Shown piece by piece: positions 51,673 through 60,663 of a DNA stretch of 64,000 bases. The stretch comes from Streptomyces griseiscabiei (GTDB taxonomy: Bacteria > Actinomycetota > Actinomycetes > Streptomycetales > Streptomycetaceae). The notes beneath the pieces are model-generated. The model was not told the origin of the DNA. It saw only the letters and a program-made list of their open reading frames with translations, and did not search any database. The stretch lies in the NCBI RefSeq assembly GCF_020010925.1, contig NZ_JAGJBZ010000002.1:2480001-2544000 (forward strand). The letters are read 5' to 3'. The translations under genes and the position numbers were made by a program. Position 1 is the stretch's first letter. Every line of letters begins with the position of its first letter.

Positions 51673-53973
51673 TCAGGGGCGGCCGACGGCACGGGTGCGT
51701 TCCATCAGACGCTCCAGCGTCGCGTCCAGGGCGTCGCCCGCCAGGCCCGTCACCCGCTTCATCGGCACGTCCCGCACCGCCTGGAGCAGTTCCGGCCGGT
51801 CGCCCATCCGTGAGCCCTGGTCGTCGGGGAGGGCGGCGGTCAGTTCCTGGAGGAGGGTGGCGCCGACGACCGGGTGGGCGATCCACTCGCCGAGGGTGGA
51901 CTCCAGCGTCAGCTCCTGGCCGACGGCGTCCCCGGCCAGGGAGACGGACGTCTCGGCGATCACCTGCTCGGCGTTCTCGCCGATCTGGACGAGGTAGTCG
52001 CCGGGCGCGACCGTCCAGCCGGCGCCCTGGACGTCGTAGTACGCGAAGGCGCGGCGGCCCAGGTCGAAGGCGACCGTGCGGGACTCGCCGGGCTCCAGAC
52101 GGACCTTGGTGAACGCGCGCAGCTCGCGCGCCGGCCGCCTGACCGGTCCGGCCTGTGTGGCGACGTAGACCTGGACGACGTACTTGCCCGCGCGGGCCCC
52201 GGTGTTGGTGACGGTGACCGCGGCGCGGACCGAGTCGTCGCCGGTGGTCTCCACGCTCAGGCCGCCGACCTCGAAGGTGGTGTAGGACAGGCCGTGCCCG
52301 AACGGATGGCGCACGGGCGCGCCGGTCGTCGTGTACCAGCGGTAGCCCACCATGACGCCCTCGCCGTGACGGACGTGCCCCTGCTCGCCGGGGAAGTTCA
52401 CGAAGCTCGGGTTGTCCTCCAGGCGCAGCGGGATCGTCTCCGCGAGGCGGCCCGACGGGTCGGCGGCGCCGAACAGCAGGTCGGCGACGGCGCCCCCGCC
52501 GCCCTGACCCAGCAGGAACCCTTCCAGGATCGCGTCGGCCTCGTCGTGCCAGCCCTCCAGCGAGACGATCCCGCCGTTGGACAGCACCACGACCGTACGG
52601 GCCGCCGCCGCGGCGACGGCACGGATCAGTTCGATCTGCGCGGCCGGGAGGCGCAGGTGCTCCCGGTCGAACCCCTCGGACTCCTCGCTCTCCGCGAGCC
52701 CGGCGAAGACGACGGCCACGTCCGAGGCGCGGGCGACGGCCACCGCGGCCTCCCGCAGCGCCACGGCGTCCCCGGAGCCGTCCAGGGTGAAGCCGGGCGC
52801 GAACTCCACCGAGCCGCCCCGCCCGGCGGCCGACTCCCGGATCGCGTCCAGGGCGTTGTCGAGCCGGGTCGGGTCGAGGTGCGAGCTGCCGCCCGCCTGG
52901 TAGCGGGGGGTGGCGGCGAACTCCCCGATGACGGCGATCCGTTGAGCCGGTGCCAGGGGGAGGACGGCGTCGTCGTTCTTCAGCAGGACGGCGCACTCGG
53001 CCGCCAGCTCGCGGGCCAGCCGGTGGTGGGCGTCCACGTCGAACCCGTCCGCTGCGTCGCCCCCTTCCCCTCCGTCGGCCCCTTGCGCCGCGTCGCCCTC
53101 GTCGGACCGCCCGGCCACGAGACCCGTCAGGGCCAGCAGCCGTCGTACGGCGGTGTCGACCACGGACTCGTCCAGCTCGCCGGCGCGTACGGCGTCCACG
53201 ATGCGCCGGGTGTTGTCGGGGGAGGGACCGGGCATCTCCAGGTCCAGCCCCGCGAGCAGGGACGCCACCGGGTCGTGGACCGCGCCCCAGTCGGAGACCA
53301 CCGCTCCGGTGAACCCCCACTCCTCGCGCAGCACTTCGGTCAGCAGCCATCGGTTCTGCGCGGCGTGCACACCGTTGACCTTGTTGTACGCGGCCATCAC
53401 CGTGGCGGGGCCGGCCTCGGTGACGATGTGCTCGAACGCCGGGAGGTAGATCTCGCGCAGGGTGCGCTCGTCGACGTCGGCGCTGACCCGCATCCGGTCG
53501 GTCTCCTGGTTGTTGACCGCGAAGTGCTTCAGCGAGGCGCCCACGCCCTGCTCCTGCTGGCCCCGCACATGCGCCGCGCCGAGGTGTCCGGACAGCAGCG
53601 GATCCTCGGAGTAGTACTCGAAGTTGCGGCCGCACAGCGGGGAGCGCTTGATGTTGACGCCGGGGCCGAGGGCGACCTGGACGCCGAGCGCGCGGGCCTC
53701 GCGTCCGACGGCGGCGCCGACGCGGCGGGCGACCTCGGGGTCCCAGCTGCTGCCGACGGCGACCGCGGGCGGGAAACAGGTGGAGGGCAGGCTCTCGTAG
53801 ATGCCCATGTGGTCGAACTCGCCGACCTGGCGGCGGACCCCGTGCGGTCCGTCGGTCAGGACGACCGAGGGGAGACCGGCGTCCGCCACGGAGCGGGTGG
53901 ACCAGAAGTCCTGTCCCGACAGCAGCGCGGCTTTCTGCTCCAGGGACAGTCGGGACAGGTCGATGTCGGGCAT
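51673..53973 (-). CDS. Glycoside hydrolase family 3 beta-glucosidase/xylosidase
   Basis: A 766-residue GH3 enzyme. The TIM-barrel domain has GGPHGVRRQ-like LTDGPHGVRRQ, ALGPGVNIKRSPLCGRNFEY, SLKHFAVNNQETDR and the nucleophile Asp228 in VVSDWGAVHD. The second domain has FDREHLRLPAAQIELIRAVA, and the fibronectin-type domain has FGHGLSYTTFEVGGL. The last 80 residues (STLGEWIAHPVVGATLLQEL and on) form a small module also seen at the front of the GH43 protein. It removes terminal beta-linked glucose or xylose inside the cell (no signal peptide). The gene is followed by the LacI gene. A perfect operator palindrome lies 43 bases upstream of the start. Confidence 0.93.
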   Translation of the reverse strand: MPDIDLSRLSLEQKAALLSGQDFWSTRSVADAGLPSVVLTDGPHGVRRQVGEFDHMGIYESLPSTCFPPAVAVGSSWDPEVARRVGAAVGREARALGVQVALGPGVNIKRSPLCGRNFEYYSEDPLLSGHLGAAHVRGQQEQGVGASLKHFAVNNQETDRMRVSADVDERTLREIYLPAFEHIVTEAGPATVMAAYNKVNGVHAAQNRWLLTEVLREEWGFTGAVVSDWGAVHDPVASLLAGLDLEMPGPSPDNTRRIVDAVRAGELDESVVDTAVRRLLALTGLVAGRSDEGDAAQGADGGEGGDAADGFDVDAHHRLARELAAECAVLLKNDDAVLPLAPAQRIAVIGEFAATPRYQAGGSSHLDPTRLDNALDAIRESAAGRGGSVEFAPGFTLDGSGDAVALREAAVAVARASDVAVVFAGLAESEESEGFDREHLRLPAAQIELIRAVAAAAARTVVVLSNGGIVSLEGWHDEADAILEGFLLGQGGGGAVADLLFGAADPSGRLAETIPLRLEDNPSFVNFPGEQGHVRHGEGVMVGYRWYTTTGAPVRHPFGHGLSYTTFEVGGLSVETTGDDSVRAAVTVTNTGARAGKYVVQVYVATQAGPVRRPARELRAFTKVRLEPGESRTVAFDLGRRAFAYYDVQGAGWTVAPGDYLVQIGENAEQVIAETSVSLAGDAVGQELTLESTLGEWIAHPVVGATLLQELTAALPDDQGSRMGDRPELLQAVRDVPMKRVTGLAGDALDATLERLMERTRAVGRP

Positions 53974-54015
53974 GCGGGTGTCCTTCGAGGTCGTGACAGT
54001 GGCGGGCAGTATCTA

Positions 54016-54041
54016 CTGACGCGCGTCAGTGGCGCGCGTCC
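54016..54041. promoter_or_regulatory. Operator CTGACGCGCGTCAG upstream of GH3
   Basis: A perfect 14-base palindrome (54016-54029) followed by a second, imperfect copy (TGGCGCGCGTCC, 54030-54041), 43 bases upstream of the GH3 start. It is the strongest of the three TGACGCGCGTCA sites in the locus and gives the consensus. The plus-strand MMPL gene starts 224 bases away on the other side. Confidence 0.75.
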
Positions 54042-54264
54042 GTGGACCTTAACCGGGCAACTGCCGACGAACAAGAGCGAACGGCGTCACGGGCACGGAT
54101 TCATCCCGGGGCCGTAGCCACCGCTCCTCCCGGAGGAGGACGGCGGCGCCCCGGCTCATGCAGCGGCACCAAGCCGGATTGCGAGCACCCGCACGATGCC
54201 CCGGCGGACCCGCTCCCGACAGGCTGGCCCTCCACCCGAAACCTGACCTGGAGACCCGTTTCCC

Positions 54265-56469
54265 GTGGCTACCTTGCTCTACCGGCTGGGCCGGACCGCC
54301 TTCCGCCGACGCTGGCTCGTCGTGCTGCTGTGGGCGGTGATCCTCGGCGGTGCCGGGGCCGGCGCCGCCGCGGCCCCGGCCGCGTCCGACGACGGCACCT
54401 CGTTCATGCCCGGCATCGAGGCGCAGAAGGCGTTCGACCTGATCGGGGAACGCTTCCCCGGCTCGGACGCCAACGGCGCCACCGCGCGCATCGTGTTCGT
54501 GGCACCGGACGGCGAGAAGGTGACCGCCGCCGGCAACCGGGCCGCCGTCGACACGCTCGTGACCCGGGCGGCGGACGAGCCGAAGGTCCTGAACGCCGTG
54601 AGCCCGTTCACGGCGGGCGCGGTGAGCGAGGACGGCTCCACCGCCTACGCCACCGTGAACTACAAGGTGAAGGCCGACGCCCTCACCGACGCCGACAAGG
54701 CCGCCCTGGAGAAGGCCGTCGACGAGGCGCGCAGGGCGGGCCTCACGGTCGAGGTCGGCGGCACCGCCCTCGCCGAGCAGCCCGCCGCGGGCGGCAGTGC
54801 CGAGGCCATCGGCATCGGTCTCGCCGCGGTGATCCTGCTGATCACCTTCGGCTCCCTCGCCGCCGCCGGGCTGCCCCTGCTCACCGCCGTGATCGGCGTC
54901 GGCACCAGCATGGCCGCGATCATGGCCCTGGGCAGTGTCTTCGGACTCTCCCTCACCACCGGCACGCTCGCCTCGATGCTGGGACTCGCGGTCGGTATCG
55001 ACTACGCCCTCTTCGTGGTCTCCCGCTACCGGGAGGAGCGCGCCAACGGACACGCTCCGCAGGAGGCCGCCGGACTCGCCGCCGGCACCGCCGGTTCCGC
55101 CGTGGTCTTCGCCGGCCTCACGGTCGTCATCGCGCTGGCCGGTCTGACCGTGGTCGGCGTGCCGATGCTGACCAAGATGGGCCTGTGCGCGGCGGGTGCC
55201 GTGGTCGTCGCCGTGCTGGTCGCCCTCACCCTCGTCCCGGCGCTGCTGGGCATGTGGCCGAACGCGGTCCTGTCCCGCCGTACGCGCGACAACCGGCCGG
55301 CCGGCCCTACGACCGCCAACGGCGGAACCCGGTGGGCGCGCTTCGTCCTGCGCCGCCCGGTGGCGGTACTGCTGGCGTGCGTCGCGGGCCTGGGTGTGCT
55401 GGCGCTGCCCGCCGCGAGCCTGGAGATGGGCATGCCGGGTGCCGAGTCCAAGCCGGTCTCGTCGACGGAACGGCGTGCCTACGACGCGCTCGCGGACGGC
55501 TTCGGCGCCGGCTTCAACGGACCCCTGACCATCGTCGTGGACGCCGCCGACGCGGCCGACGCCCAGACGGCCGTGAAGGACATCGCCCGGGAGATCGGCA
55601 CCACCGACGGGGTCGTGTCCGTCTCGCCGGCGCGGTTCAACCCGGCCGGGGACACCGCGCTGTTCTCGGCGGTCCCCTCCACCGGTCCCAACGACGAGCA
55701 CACCAAGGACCTCGTCCGCGCCATCCGCTCGGAACGCTCCGCCCTGGAGCGCACGACCGGGGCGACCTTCGAGGTCACCGGCAGCACCGCGATGAACATC
55801 GACATCGCCGAGGCACTCCAGGCCGCGCTCGTGCCCTACCTGGCCGTCATCGTCGTCCTCGCCCTCCTGCTGCTGCTGGTCGTCTTCCGGTCGGTGCTCG
55901 TCCCGGTCAAGGCCGCCTTCGGGTTCCTGCTGTCGGTGCTGGCCGCCCTCGGCTCGGTCGTCGCGGTCTTCCAGTGGGGCTGGGGCGCGGAACTGCTGGG
56001 CGTGGAGCAGGCCGGACCGATCATGAGCCTGATGCCGATCTTCCTGGTGGGCATCGTCTTCGGGCTCGCGATGGACTACGAGGTGTTCCTCGTCGCCCGG
56101 ATGCGGGAGGCGTACGTCCACGGTGACCGGGCCCCCGACGCGGTCGTCTCCGGCTTCCGGCACAGCGCCCGGGTGGTCGTCGCCGCGGCGGTGATCATGA
56201 TCGCGGTGTTCTCCGGGTTCATCGGCTCCGGCGAGTCGATGGTCAAGACGATCGGGTTCGGTCTCGCCGTGGCGGTGCTGTTCGACGCCTTCGTCGTACG
56301 GATGGCGCTCGTGCCCGCCGTCCTGGCCCTGCTCGGTGACCGGGCGTGGTGGCTGCCGGGGTGGCTGGACCGGCTGCTGCCCCGGGTCGACGTGGAGGGC
56401 GCCGGGCTGACGACAGCGCCGCCGACGGCGGGCGGCGAGGCCGTGCCGCGGCAGCCGGCGCGGGTCTGA
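54265..56469 (+). CDS. MMPL-family transporter
   Basis: A 734-residue RND-type membrane transporter of the MMPL family, which exports lipids or hydrophobic compounds. Two repeats are seen. Each has one segment, an outer domain and five segments: first segment WLVVLLWAVILGGAGAGAAA; then GIGLAAVILLITFGSLAAAG, GLAVGIDYALFVVSRYREER (the proton-relay region with Asp); second repeat ALVPYLAVIVVLALLLLLVV and VFGLAMDYEVFLVARMREAY. Both GxDYxLFxxxRxRE motifs are intact. GTG 54265 has GGAGA upstream. The histidine kinase and response regulator follow 84 bases later and probably control it. Confidence 0.93.
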   Translation: MATLLYRLGRTAFRRRWLVVLLWAVILGGAGAGAAAAPAASDDGTSFMPGIEAQKAFDLIGERFPGSDANGATARIVFVAPDGEKVTAAGNRAAVDTLVTRAADEPKVLNAVSPFTAGAVSEDGSTAYATVNYKVKADALTDADKAALEKAVDEARRAGLTVEVGGTALAEQPAAGGSAEAIGIGLAAVILLITFGSLAAAGLPLLTAVIGVGTSMAAIMALGSVFGLSLTTGTLASMLGLAVGIDYALFVVSRYREERANGHAPQEAAGLAAGTAGSAVVFAGLTVVIALAGLTVVGVPMLTKMGLCAAGAVVVAVLVALTLVPALLGMWPNAVLSRRTRDNRPAGPTTANGGTRWARFVLRRPVAVLLACVAGLGVLALPAASLEMGMPGAESKPVSSTERRAYDALADGFGAGFNGPLTIVVDAADAADAQTAVKDIAREIGTTDGVVSVSPARFNPAGDTALFSAVPSTGPNDEHTKDLVRAIRSERSALERTTGATFEVTGSTAMNIDIAEALQAALVPYLAVIVVLALLLLLVVFRSVLVPVKAAFGFLLSVLAALGSVVAVFQWGWGAELLGVEQAGPIMSLMPIFLVGIVFGLAMDYEVFLVARMREAYVHGDRAPDAVVSGFRHSARVVVAAAVIMIAVFSGFIGSGESMVKTIGFGLAVAVLFDAFVVRMALVPAVLALLGDRAWWLPGWLDRLLPRVDVEGAGLTTAPPTAGGEAVPRQPARV

Positions 56470-56553
56470 CGGCCCACGGTCGCGGCGCCGGGCACCTCGG
56501 CGCCGCGCCCCATGGTGTGTGAGCATGGCTTTTCACTTGAGCTGCGGAGTGTG

Positions 56554-57759
56554 ATGAGTACCAGCTGGCGGCACCGGGCGGTGACCCGGCCGAGAGCCGT
56601 GGATCTGTCGGTTCTGGTCCTGGTGTTCGCCGTCACCGTCACCGGCGTCCTGGTCACGCGTGCCGTGGCCTCGGGGCCGCTGGCGATGTGGCCGGGCATC
56701 GCGCTGTCCGCGCTCTCCTGCGCCGCGCTGCACCGGCGGCGGAGCCACCCCCTGACCGTCCTCGCCGTCACCACACTGTGCACGATGGCCGTGGGCGCGC
56801 TGGGCTACCTCCTGACCCCCCTGCTGATGGGGCCCCTGCTGGTCGCGCAGTACGAGACCAGCCTGCGCACGACCCGGCGCACCGGATGGAACAGCGCCCT
56901 CGTCGCCACCGGCTGCGTGGTGTTCAGCGGCCTGGTCTTCCCCTCCTTCCTGGACTCCCTGCTCTTCGCCGTCGTCAACCCGGCGGCGTGGATCCTGCTC
57001 GGCGCGGCGCTGGGCGGCTACCGGCGCGTCCGCCGGGAGTACGCCGTGGCCCGCGCCGAGCACGCCGACCGGCAGCGTGAGGAGGAGGCCCGTCACCGGG
57101 TCGTCCAGGAGCGGATGCGCATCGCGCGCGAACTGCACGACGTGGTCGCCCACCATCTGACCCTGGCCGACGCCCAGGCCGGAGCGGTGAAGCACCTCCT
57201 GCGGACCCGCCCCGACCAGGCCCGGGAGATCATCGACAGGCTCCCGGAGACGACGGCCGCCGCCCTGCGCGAACTCAAGGCCACGGTGGGGCTGTTGCGG
57301 CAGGACACCGACCCCGACGACGACCTGGCCCCCGCCCCGGGACTGGCACGGCTGCCCGACCTGGTCGACTCCTGCGCGGCGGCCGGCCTCCAGGTCACCG
57401 TCACCGTCGAGGGAGAGCGACGCCCCCTGAGCCCCGTACTCGACCTGACGGCCTACCGGATCCTCCAGGAAGCACTCACCAACGTCACCAAGCACGGGGC
57501 GGGCCGCGCCGCCGACGTGCGGCTGCGCTACGAGCCCCGGCGGCTGACCCTGACCGTCACCAACGACACCGCCCCCGGCCGCGCCTCCACGGCACCCGGC
57601 CCGGGCAGCGGGTTCGGTCTGATCAGCATGCGGGAGCGCGCCGGCTCGGCGGGCGGCACCTTCCACGCGGGCCACCGCACCCATGGCGGCTTCCAGGTCG
57701 TCTGCGCCCTGCCGCTCACCCCGCCCCCCGACCGCGCCGACGAAAGCACCGCCCCATGA
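56554..57759 (+). CDS. Sensor histidine kinase (NarL-type, HisKA_3)
   Basis: A 401-residue membrane kinase. The N-terminal third has four or five segments (VDLSVLVLVFAVTVTGVLVT, PLTVLAVTTLCTMAVGALGY, SLLFAVVNPAAWILLGAALG). The phosphorylated His195 is in ARELHDVVAHHLTLADAQAG. The ATPase domain has DLTAYRILQEALTNVTKHGA and SGFGLISMRERAGSAGGTFH. It would sense a membrane or cell-envelope signal and pass phosphate to the partner regulator. ATG 56554 has GCGGAG close upstream. The stop overlaps the regulator start. Confidence 0.93.
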   Translation: MSTSWRHRAVTRPRAVDLSVLVLVFAVTVTGVLVTRAVASGPLAMWPGIALSALSCAALHRRRSHPLTVLAVTTLCTMAVGALGYLLTPLLMGPLLVAQYETSLRTTRRTGWNSALVATGCVVFSGLVFPSFLDSLLFAVVNPAAWILLGAALGGYRRVRREYAVARAEHADRQREEEARHRVVQERMRIARELHDVVAHHLTLADAQAGAVKHLLRTRPDQAREIIDRLPETTAAALRELKATVGLLRQDTDPDDDLAPAPGLARLPDLVDSCAAAGLQVTVTVEGERRPLSPVLDLTAYRILQEALTNVTKHGAGRAADVRLRYEPRRLTLTVTNDTAPGRASTAPGPGSGFGLISMRERAGSAGGTFHAGHRTHGGFQVVCALPLTPPPDRADESTAP

Positions 57760-58457
57760 CCATCCGTGTTCTGCTCGCCGACGACCAGGCTCTGCTGCGG
57801 GCCACCTTCCGCATCCTCATCGACTCGGACGACGACCTGACCGTGATCGCGGAGGCCGCCGACGGGCGGGAGGCCGTCGAACTGACCGAGGCGCACCGGC
57901 CCGACGTGGTCGTCATGGACATCCGGATGCCGAACCTCGACGGCGTGGCGGCCACCGCCGCGATCTGCTCCCGGCCCGAACTGACGGACACCCACATCCT
58001 CGTCCTCACCACCTTCGAGAACGACGAGAACGTCGCCAGGGCCCTGCGCGCCGGAGCGAGCGGCTTCCTCGGCAAGGGAGTCAGCCCCGACGTCCTGCTG
58101 TCGGGCATCCGCACCGTCGCGGCCGGCGAGGCCCTCCTCTCGCCCACCGCCACCCAGGCCCTGATCACCCGCTTCCTGGCCACCCCGGACACCGACGACC
58201 CGCTCACCCTCCCCGACGCCGTCCGGACCCTGACGGACCGCGAACGCGAGGTCGTGACCCTGGCCGCGCACGGCAGATCCAACGCGCAGATCGCCGAGCT
58301 GCTGGTCCTGAGCCCGCTCACCGTGCGCAGCCACATCCAGCGGGCCATGACCAAGCTGGACGTCCGCGACCGGGCCCAGCTCGTGGTGGTCGCCTACCAG
58401 AGCGGACTGGTCACCCCGCGGCCGCCCGCGCCGGGTCCGGCGGACACCGCCCCCTGA
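57756..58457 (+). CDS. LuxR/NarL-family response regulator
   Basis: A 233-residue response regulator. The receiver domain has VLLADDQALLRATFRILIDS, the phosphoacceptor Asp55 in VVVMDIRMPN, and LVLTTFENDENVARALRAGA. The LuxR-type helix-turn-helix is LTDREREVVTLAAHGRSNAQ, then IAELLVLSPLTVRSHIQRAM. Paired with the histidine kinase by a 4-base overlap, and likely to activate the MMPL gene just upstream. A short C-terminal proline tail follows. Confidence 0.95.
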   Translation: MTIRVLLADDQALLRATFRILIDSDDDLTVIAEAADGREAVELTEAHRPDVVVMDIRMPNLDGVAATAAICSRPELTDTHILVLTTFENDENVARALRAGASGFLGKGVSPDVLLSGIRTVAAGEALLSPTATQALITRFLATPDTDDPLTLPDAVRTLTDREREVVTLAAHGRSNAQIAELLVLSPLTVRSHIQRAMTKLDVRDRAQLVVVAYQSGLVTPRPPAPGPADTAP

Positions 58458-58499
58458 CCCGGCCCGGGGAGGAGGGCGGCCCGTACCCGCGGCGCACGC

Positions 58500-60632
58500 T
58501 CAGGGCGAGGAAACCCTCAGGCCGCGGAGCCGTCCGGTGTTGTCGAACGACCCGAAGCCCACCCTGCCGGAGGCGAGGGTGGTGTCCACGGCCGTCATCA
58601 GCGGCCGTTTCGAACCGTCGACGTAGACCGCGATCTCGCCCGTGGTCGCACAGCGCACCACCCGCACCTTGTGCCAGGCCGTGTCGGTGACGGCCGGTGG
58701 GGCGCCCGTCGTGCCGTTCCACTGGTCGTCGACGCGCAGACGGTCGGCGTCGTCGACGACGAAGACGCCGTTGTGCGGGTAGATGGTGTTGTCCTGGGAC
58801 AGGTGGACGTAGGAGAACCTCGTGTCGGACCGGTGGTCGAAGACGATGATCACGTCCCGGTTGGGTGTATCCACGGGGGTGTCGATGCGGACCTCCGCGT
58901 CGATCCGTACGTCGCCGTACGCCGCCGGGCCCGCCGTCAGCACCGCGTACTCGAAGGGGCGGCGCGGGCCGGGCCGCTGGACGCCGGCCTCCGCGAGGAC
59001 GGCCTCGCGGCCGGGGAAGCGCCACTTGGACGGGGTGACGGGCGCCCAGTTCCGGCCGTCCATGACATGGGTGAGGCGGGAGCCGGAGGTGTCGCAGGAG
59101 GCGAACTCGCGGGTGCCGGTGATCTTCCAGATCCTGCCGTTGGCCTTGGAGAGCAGATACAGCTCACAGGCGGCGTCCCGGCCGAAGTGCAGATCCACCC
59201 GGTTGCTCCCGGCCAGGTCCCGCATGGTGACGCGCGTGCCGCTCGCGTCGTACAGCATCAGGTCGTACAGCTGCGCCAGGCGCCCGCTGCCGCGCCGCAT
59301 GTCCTTGGTGTCGGCGAAGAGCAGACGTCCGTCGACGATGTCTCCGAAGACGTACTTGCCGCGCAGGGCGGGGAGGTCCCTGCCCCGGTAGACGAAGCCG
59401 CCCACCACGGCCCGGCCGACGTCCGAGGTGCAGTTCCAGTCGGCGGGCGGGTCGTGGTCGTAGGCGGCGACGGGGTAGGTGTAGCCGTACTTCTCGTCGT
59501 CGGCGGGGAGCGGGAGGATCTGGTCGCAGGGGTCGGCGGCCGTTCTGTCGAAGACGAACGGGCCTTCGCGTTCGCTCCAGCCGAAGTTGTCGCCCGCGCG
59601 CACCTCGTAGACCGACTCGACGGCGTGCTGGCCGATGTTGGCGACGTACATACGGTGGGCGCCCGCCGGGTCCCAGCTGAAGCGGTGCGGGTCGCGCAGG
59701 CCGTACGCGTAGATCTCGCCGAGCGCGCCCGGGGTGGCGGTGAACGGGTTGTCCGCCGGGATGCCGTACCTGCCGTTGGCGCTGTTCGTGCCGCGCGGGT
59801 CGATGCGCAGGATCTTGCCGTGCGGGAGGGAGAGGCTCTGCGGCTCGGTGTTCCTGGCGCCCTGGCCGCCCTCGCCCACCGCGAGGTAGAGCAGTCCGCG
59901 GTCGCGGTCGTGGGGGCCCGCCGTCGGGTTGAAGTCGATCTGCTGGATGCCGTGGACCGGGCCCGCGAAGCCGATGCGCAGGACCTCCCGGCGGGTGCCG
60001 GTGAAGGTGTCGGCCGAGGGGTCGGCGGCGGTCCACTCGGTGACCACGCCGTGGTAGACCGTGGCTGCCTGCTGGCGGTGGTCGGGCACGGCGGTGGTGG
60101 CGGAGGCCAGTTCGGTGTGCACGGTGTAGAAGCGGCCGTTGTGCCGGAAGCCGGGGTCGAAGGTGACGAACCCGAAGCCCTGGCCGAGGCCCCGGCTGGC
60201 GAAGAACGCGGGGGCGAAGGCGGCGGCGACGTCCAGATAGACGCCGGGCGTGCCGCCGTCCCGGACGAGGTAGAGCTTGCCGTTGAGATCCGGTACGGCC
60301 TTTCGGCCCGAGCGGTCGGGGAGCTCGCTGAGGTGGTTGATCCGGGCCTGCCGCATCAGCCGGGGATCGGTGACCGGGCCGGGCGGCGGCTCGGTCTTCG
60401 GGAAGGAGGCGTACTCCTCGACGGTCAGCCCGATGCCGGAGGCCGCGGGACGCTCGGGGAAGGGGTCGGTGACGGGGTCGCCGGCCGCCGCCAGCGCCGT
60501 GCCGGGGAGGGCGACGAGGGCGGACAGCAACAGCGCGAGGACGACCAAGGGGATCAGGGGGATCAGGAGGATCGGGGGGATCGGGGGGATCAGGAGGCGG
60601 GCCTGGTGTCCGGGGCCCGGAGATGCGGCCAT
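58500..60632 (-). CDS. Secreted PQQ-type sugar dehydrogenase with C-terminal LamG/DUF1080-like domain
   Basis: A 710-residue exported protein. The signal peptide is hydrophobic and repetitive (PPIPPILLIPLIPLVVLALL, cleavage near ALAAAG). Residues about 70-520 form a propeller of the PQQ-dependent (soluble glucose/sorbosone) dehydrogenase type: HGIQQIDFNPTAG, LYLAVGEGGQGARN, HGKILRIDPRGTNSANGRYG, YAYGLRDPHRFSWDPAGAHR, GDNFGWSEREGP. Residues about 560-705 are a concanavalin-like domain (YAVLTAGPAAYGDVRIDAEV, VVIIVFDHRSDTR-like RDVIIVFDHRSDTRF, AVYVDGSKRPLMTAVD). ATG 60632 has AAAGGAG about 9 bases upstream. It lies last in a unit after LivF and the LamG gene. Substrate unknown. Confidence 0.85.
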   Translation of the reverse strand: MAASPGPGHQARLLIPPIPPILLIPLIPLVVLALLLSALVALPGTALAAAGDPVTDPFPERPAASGIGLTVEEYASFPKTEPPPGPVTDPRLMRQARINHLSELPDRSGRKAVPDLNGKLYLVRDGGTPGVYLDVAAAFAPAFFASRGLGQGFGFVTFDPGFRHNGRFYTVHTELASATTAVPDHRQQAATVYHGVVTEWTAADPSADTFTGTRREVLRIGFAGPVHGIQQIDFNPTAGPHDRDRGLLYLAVGEGGQGARNTEPQSLSLPHGKILRIDPRGTNSANGRYGIPADNPFTATPGALGEIYAYGLRDPHRFSWDPAGAHRMYVANIGQHAVESVYEVRAGDNFGWSEREGPFVFDRTAADPCDQILPLPADDEKYGYTYPVAAYDHDPPADWNCTSDVGRAVVGGFVYRGRDLPALRGKYVFGDIVDGRLLFADTKDMRRGSGRLAQLYDLMLYDASGTRVTMRDLAGSNRVDLHFGRDAACELYLLSKANGRIWKITGTREFASCDTSGSRLTHVMDGRNWAPVTPSKWRFPGREAVLAEAGVQRPGPRRPFEYAVLTAGPAAYGDVRIDAEVRIDTPVDTPNRDVIIVFDHRSDTRFSYVHLSQDNTIYPHNGVFVVDDADRLRVDDQWNGTTGAPPAVTDTAWHKVRVVRCATTGEIAVYVDGSKRPLMTAVDTTLASGRVGFGSFDNTGRLRGLRVSSP
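60550..60595. repeat. Five 9-base units in the signal-peptide region
   Basis: Units of GGGGGATCA/GGAGGATCG type repeat about five times. In the protein they encode three-residue steps (IPP, ILL, IPL) in the hydrophobic core of the signal peptide. The unit is a multiple of three, so gain or loss would change the core length without shifting the frame. Confidence 0.75.
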
Positions 60633-60663
60633 ACGAAGGTCACTCCTTTGTGAACGTACGTCG

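Noticed and set aside
54049..56526. Minus-strand open frame of 825 codons opposite the MMPL gene
   Set aside because: Residue composition (His, Asp, Arg, Gly, Gln) is typical antisense translation; the plus strand encodes an intact MMPL transporter.
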